Assembly (NCBI GenBank): GCA_963921935.1
Contig: OY998175.1
Span: 230,880,122 to 230,944,121 of the forward strand
Direction of reading: 5' to 3'
DNA from: Galeruca laticollis
Lineage: Eukaryota > Arthropoda > Insecta > Coleoptera > Chrysomelidae
Length of the DNA stretch: 64,000 nucleotides
Within the stretch, counting starts at the first letter, position 1. Each line of letters starts with the position of its first letter. The notes beneath the pieces are model-generated. The model was given only the letters and a program-made list of their open reading frames with translations, searched no databases and had not been told where the DNA came from. The position numbers and the translations under genes are program-made. Shown here piece by piece: positions 59,216 through 64,000 of the stretch.

Positions 59216-62200
59216 TTAAATTCTGTTAATAAGTTGTTCTTCCTCTAGAAACTTGATCACTTTGCGCACTTGATTATCACTATTTAGGATCTCCGTGTAG
59301 TTTGTATGTATTCCTAGTTGTAGGCGTCTTGTGGCGAAGTATGGACATTCAATGAGGATATGCTTGATGCAGAGCTTTACGTGGCAATACTGACAGTTCG
59401 GCTGGGGTGACGATGTCATTAGGTAACCATGCGTAAGTCTAGTATGACCTATACGTAATCTTCGTATGACAGCCATATTTTTCCTAGATAGATCGGGACA
59501 GGTGAACTGACTCAATATTGGTTGAATTCCACGCAGTGAACACATAATTTGACTCCAGTGAATTTGCCAGTTGTAACGAATGATTTTTTTCAGCCTAGCT
59601 TTTAAGTCATTACAAAGCTGTAGATTCACCGTGGCAGTAGCAGTAGAGGCAACTTTTTTGGCAAGGCAATCGGCTTTTTCATTCCCAATAATCCCAACAT
59701 GGGAAGGGACCCATGTTATTGTAACTGTTGTATTTTGTCTTTTTAGTTGTTGATATATGTCGTGTATATCTTGGACAAGGGGGTGGTTAGTAAATCTATC
59801 CTTAATGGAATGGATGGAGGATAATGAGTATGTGCATATGGCAATGTGTGTATTTGCAAGTTGTTGGACATGTTTGTAGGATAGCATATAGCTCACCCGT
59901 GTGGACGCTATAAATAGAGGGTATTTTTTAGGTTCCGTTCGATCAATGTACTGTGGTTATGGAACACCCAGCTCCTACTTCTGTCTTGGATGCGTCCGTA
60001 TATATGACCAATTTATATTCTTTAAAATTTAGCAACTCGAGGAAAGCAGATCGAATAACATCTCTATTGGTTTCATCTTTGTTAAATTTGCAGAGGGAGA
60101 AATCTTATTGTGGGAGAAATGAGGTCCATGGAGGAGTGTTGGAGAGTGGGCGGGTTCGACTATGTGAAAGGTTTACATCTTGAATTAGAGGTTGTATAAG
60201 TTGAGGAATAGAGCGTATAATAAAGGTATATGGAGTGTGGTCATGAAGTTGGTATGATGTTGATATGGGATATACTGGATTGGAGGGATTGGAGGAAATC
60301 GCGGCAATATAGTTGAGAAGGAGGTGTTGTTGTCTGAGCCAGAGAGGGGGTTCATATGCTTCACAATAGAGACTTTCAGCTGGGCTTGACCGAAACGCTC
60401 CCAGGCATAAGCGGATGGAGGTATTATGTACTATGTTGTGGAAACGTAAAATAGTTTTTGTTGCAGACATGTAAATGAAACTTCCATAATCTATTTTGGA
60501 ACGAATGAGGGTTCTATATACTTTTAGCAAGGTAGATTCATCTGCGCCCCAATGATAATGTGAGAGTGTTTTAATATTATTTAAACGGTTAAGACATATT
60601 CCTCTAATTTCCTGTATATGTTGTCTCCAGGATAATTTAGAGTCGAATAACATTCCCAGGATTTTACACTCATCTACAACAGGTAATTGAAAGTTGTTGA
60701 CTGTGATACTAGGGATATAAGTTTGCGCTCTCCTGCTGAATTCAATAACTTTGGATTTGGTATGTGAGAGGGTAAGTCCTAGAGTGGCACTTTCGGTTTG
60801 TAGGGCATTTACTGCTAGTTGAAGTATTTTCGAAGTAGAGGCATTGGATTTGCCATGGCAGTACATTATTAGGTCATCTGCGTATAGAGAGCATTTAACA
60901 GGGGAAGGAAGATTGTCGCATAACTTGTTAATGGTGAAGATGAACAAGGATGTACTTAAAACTGAGCCTTGGGGAGCTCCATCATGATGTGTATATGAAG
61001 AGAAATGGAGTTATTAACAGAAACCCTAAATGTTCTAGATGTTAAAAAACTTTTTATGAATGCATATATATATTACCAGTGAGATTGTATTGTGTGAGTT
61101 TTTCGAGAATTGCGTTTCTAGAGATGTTATCAAATGCTCCATCAATGTCGAAGATAGTGGCTATTACATCTTGTCTGTTACTTATTGCGCTAGAAATGTG
61201 GGACAAGATTATCTCTGGTTGAGCGCTGATGTTGGAAGCCAGATTGTTCCTTCGGGATGATACTATGATTTTAAAAAAACCATAAAAGACGCCTATTGAT
61301 AATCTTTTCCATTAATTTGCACATTGTGCATGTAAGTGAAATCGGTCTGTAAGATTGCGTAAAGATAGGTGACTGATTCGGTTTAAGTACCGGAATAACA
61401 ATCGACTTGCGCCATTGAGAAGGGAACTTTTGTGACATCCATATGAAATTGTATACATTCAGAAGCTTAGTGAGGCTATACATGGATAAGTATTTTAGAA
61501 AACTATAGGGAATATCATCAGGACCAGCAGCAGAGTTTTTGCATTTAGCTAAGACAGTTGTTAGTTCGCTTATGGTGAAAGGAGAATTGATGTGCTTGAC
61601 ATCTTCGGATAGTAGAATCTTACTAGGAGTTTCTTGAGAAGGTGAAGTATTGACAATTGTGTGATTCCTGGATTTCGCTTCGAAATGACTTGCAAGAATA
61701 TTTGAAATATGTCCATGTGATCCAAAACTTGAGCCGTTTGAAATGAGACGAGTAATTTTATTATTTGTTTTGTAACCTTGAATTTGTCGGATTTTCTTCC
61801 ATAGTTGACTGGGGTTGGAATTTTCCTCTATGGTTGAGACATAATTCTGTTCCTGTTTTACTATTTATTTAGCTTTAGCCTTCAGTCTTTTGTAGCTAAT
61901 AAGATTGTTTATACTTTTGTTTTTCATATATTGGTTCAGAGCTCTTTTGGATTGGCGTATTGCGTCATCACAAGAGGAGTTCCACCAAGGAACTGCCCTA
62001 TGATTGGGCAAAAAAGACATTTTTCCAATGTGGGTCTTCTCAGCCGAGAGAACTGAATCTGATATTGATTTTATCAAGTCATCAACATTGTTGAAAGCGT
62101 AAGCATCATGTCTAAGTAAAAGGGTGTCAACTGTCGTGGAATACTCAAACCAGTTAGCTTCTTTGAAGCACCAATAACTTTTTTCGGAAACCGCTTCAGT

Positions 62201-62865
62201 GTGATTGTCTGATATAATTATTGTGTAGTGATTACTATCATAAAGTCCATCAGCTGTTTTCCAAGACATAAAAGGAGCAGATTTGGGATCACTTATGCTT
62301 AGGTCTATGGCAAAAAAGGTACCGGAGGAAATATTGAAGTGTGTATTACACCCTGTATTGAGTAGGCAAGAATTTATATAGTCCAATATATTTTCGACTA
62401 CCTTTCCGCGTCCAAATGTCTTTTGTGAACCCCACATGCTGTTGTGAGCGTTAAAGTCTCCAGTGAGGAGAAACGGCTGGGGGAGTTGATATATTTGTTC
62501 AAGAAGCTCATCTTCTTCTAGAGGATCATCTGGAGGAATATAGATGGAGCATATGGTTAGCTTGTTGGGGCAGTATGTCGTTATGGCGACTGCCTCCAGG
62601 TTTGTTGTCAGAGGAAGTAGTTCTGAATACATTTCGTTTGAGGCGAATATTGATAAACCCCCGCTGGCTCTTTTGTAGTTATTTCTAATAGAATGGTACC
62701 CTTCAAAAGATTAACTTCGTGGGATATTAGTTGTTTTAAAATTCGTCTCCTGTAGACAGAGGAACTCTGAGCGGTAAATTGAGGTTAGATGCTGAATTTG
62801 TTCTAGGCACGGATAATATCCGTCGCAATTCCATTGTAAAATACTGAATTTTGAAATTTTGAATA
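59216..62865 (-). mobile_element. I-like LINE ORF2: endonuclease, reverse transcriptase, RNase H
   Basis: Minus strand, in order: AP endonuclease (62865-62200: ILQWNCDGYYPCLEQIQ, GDFNAHNSMWGS, SNHYTI), a linker (62190-61500), reverse transcriptase (61483-60105: SIVIPVLKPNQSP, YRPISLT, TIFDIDGAFDNI near 61150, YADDLIMYC near 60875, KILGMLFDSKLSWRQH) and RNase H (about 60000-59600: IYTDASKTEVGAG, VTITWVPSHVGIIGNEKADCLA), then a Cys/His tail (CQYCHVKLCIKHILIECP) and a stop at 59216. Frameshifts or stops occur near 61865, 61270, 60950 and 59900. Endonuclease plus RNase H indicates the I group. The order is complete but broken, so it is not autonomous as it stands. Confidence 0.85.
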
Positions 62866-62899
62866 TAAAAAAAAAATGTTGAAAATGTGTTGGATAAAA

Positions 62900-63950
62900 G
62901 ATATATTAAAATGAATCGGAATCTTCCTGATTGGAGTCGTTTGAATTGATGGATGATAGGCTTGAAAGTTCGACAGCATCATTGGGGTTTATTGCGCGTT
63001 TTAATTTCTTTTGCAATCTAGTAATTCGATTTTTAAGAGATCTATCAGATAGAATTTGGTATATTTGTGAAAGGTCTTCAATGATTTAATATTAGTGGTA
63101 AAGCTATAGGCTTCTTTTAAAGGATCCATACCGCCAAAATAATTTTCCAGGAAAGCTATTAACTGTATGGACGATAGAGAGAATTTTTTAGGATCGGTAC
63201 CAATTAATTTTTCTATTTTGGCTTGATTAGAGGGACTTATCTTCCAAACGGCTTTGTTTTCAGTTTTGGATTTTTTCTTAAGAGCTGAAATTGGTGCTAC
63301 AAAAGCAGCAGTTGAGGGGGGATGGAGTATTTTCGAGAGAATTGGAGGAATGGTAGTAATTTGTATAGGAGGTGATTCGAGGCTGGTGTCAGTGAAGTGT
63401 GTCTTCTTAATGCCAAAGTTGCGTGTTAAACCATCTGAAATTTGGGGTTGTTCTGTAGTTTTTTTTTAAATGGAAGAGGTATTATCGGCAGAATGCTCTT
63501 CGGATGAGGAATGTTGAGGAGGTGATATGCCAGAAGATATGTCTTGACTGAGGGTAGAAGGTGTAGGGGGTTGCATGATATATCTTGCGGATTTGGGCAG
63601 GAATCTGCAGTGTGTCCAGACTGCTTACAGAGGAAGCATACAAGCATGTCTGAAGTAATGAAGATTCTATAGTTCGTTTTTTCATGTAGGATTACAATTG
63701 AAGTTTGTATTTCAAAAGGTTCATTTTCAGATATAACATAATTAGATCGTCGGACACTGAAAATGTGTGCATATTAATCTTCTGGGGAGCTACATCGAAT
63801 GAAGGAAATTGGAGAGGCGAGCTGCAGCCCAAGTTCATTTTTAAGTGCCTGTTCGGTAAGAGAGTAAGGGATAGAGGGACAAACATTAGAGAGTAGTAAT
63901 ATTTTAGCCGGCGTGATAAGTCTACGAATTGGTATGATTTGTTGCTTGAT
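62900..63950 (-). pseudogene. I-like LINE ORF1 (gag-like), broken
   Basis: Minus-strand pieces include LASPISFIRCSSPE and a CCHC zinc knuckle CFLCKQSGHTADSC at about 63640-63595, followed by a low-complexity Ser/Pro/Lys-rich region. At least two frameshifts separate the upstream RNA-binding-like part from the knuckle. It lies directly upstream of ORF2, as in I-type elements; the 5' end may continue past the window. Confidence 0.7.
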
Positions 63951-64000
63951 GGTAACAGAAGGATGATTTTTTTATAAGATTATCTATAACGGATACAGAA

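Overview
The window looks like repeat-rich arthropod nuclear DNA, most likely an insect. Reasons: spliced genes, AT-rich non-coding DNA, long (TA)n tracts, a gene of the insect-expanded ecdysteroid-kinase-like (EcKinase/DUF227) family, and many Penelope, I/RTE LINE, hAT, mariner, pogo and CACTA-like elements. A beetle is my guess from the kinase sequence; I cannot prove the order.

The backbone is a large tandem segmental duplication. Positions 1-9036 (copy A) reappear at 31415-41886 (copy B), about 31.4 kb downstream, at high identity. Each repeat begins just 3' of an EcKinase gene. Copy A holds an apparently intact two-coding-exon EcKinase (exon 6230-7063, last exon 30829-31263) whose single visible intron, about 23.8 kb, is full of transposons. 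Copy B holds the same gene as a wreck: a 144-bp in-frame deletion and a stop codon just before the catalytic loop. Copy B also carries a Ty3-type retrotransposon fragment that copy A lacks.

Layout: 1-6230, 3' flank of an upstream EcKinase copy, a dispersed repeat, a broken hAT element, a ~170-bp satellite and a LINE scrap. 7.3-16.4 kb, an RTE-like LINE split by a Penelope-like element (PLE), itself split by a 5.2-kb CACTA-like DNA transposon carrying a DUF4806 gene. 16.4-24.1 kb, three more PLE pieces and an I/R1-like LINE joined through (TA)n tracts. 24.8-29.1 kb, a YqaJ nuclease relic and a long PLE. 29.2-30.4 kb, a hammerhead-ribozyme tandem repeat between (TA)n tracts. 31.4-41.9 kb, copy B. 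42.6-50.4 kb, a long-TIR mariner-like element holding two mutually inverted copies of one non-autonomous transposon, one inside the other, plus a Crypton-like insertion. 51.8-53.6 kb, a pogo-type transposase with a PHD finger. 55.8-58.7 kb, satellites with a second hammerhead-repeat locus. 59.2-64 kb, an I-like LINE.

The most exciting signal is RNA-based. Two loci (29264-30328 and 57760-58436) carry 351-355-bp repeat units, each with a hammerhead self-cleaving ribozyme fold, arranged in tandem and inverted orders and bracketed by (TA)n. This is the architecture expected of animal retrozymes. Several PLE ends in the same window also carry compact hammerheads and also abut (TA)n, so a PLE-powered retrozyme family is a reasonable working hypothesis. 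All functional statements come from reading the sequence; no database search was run.
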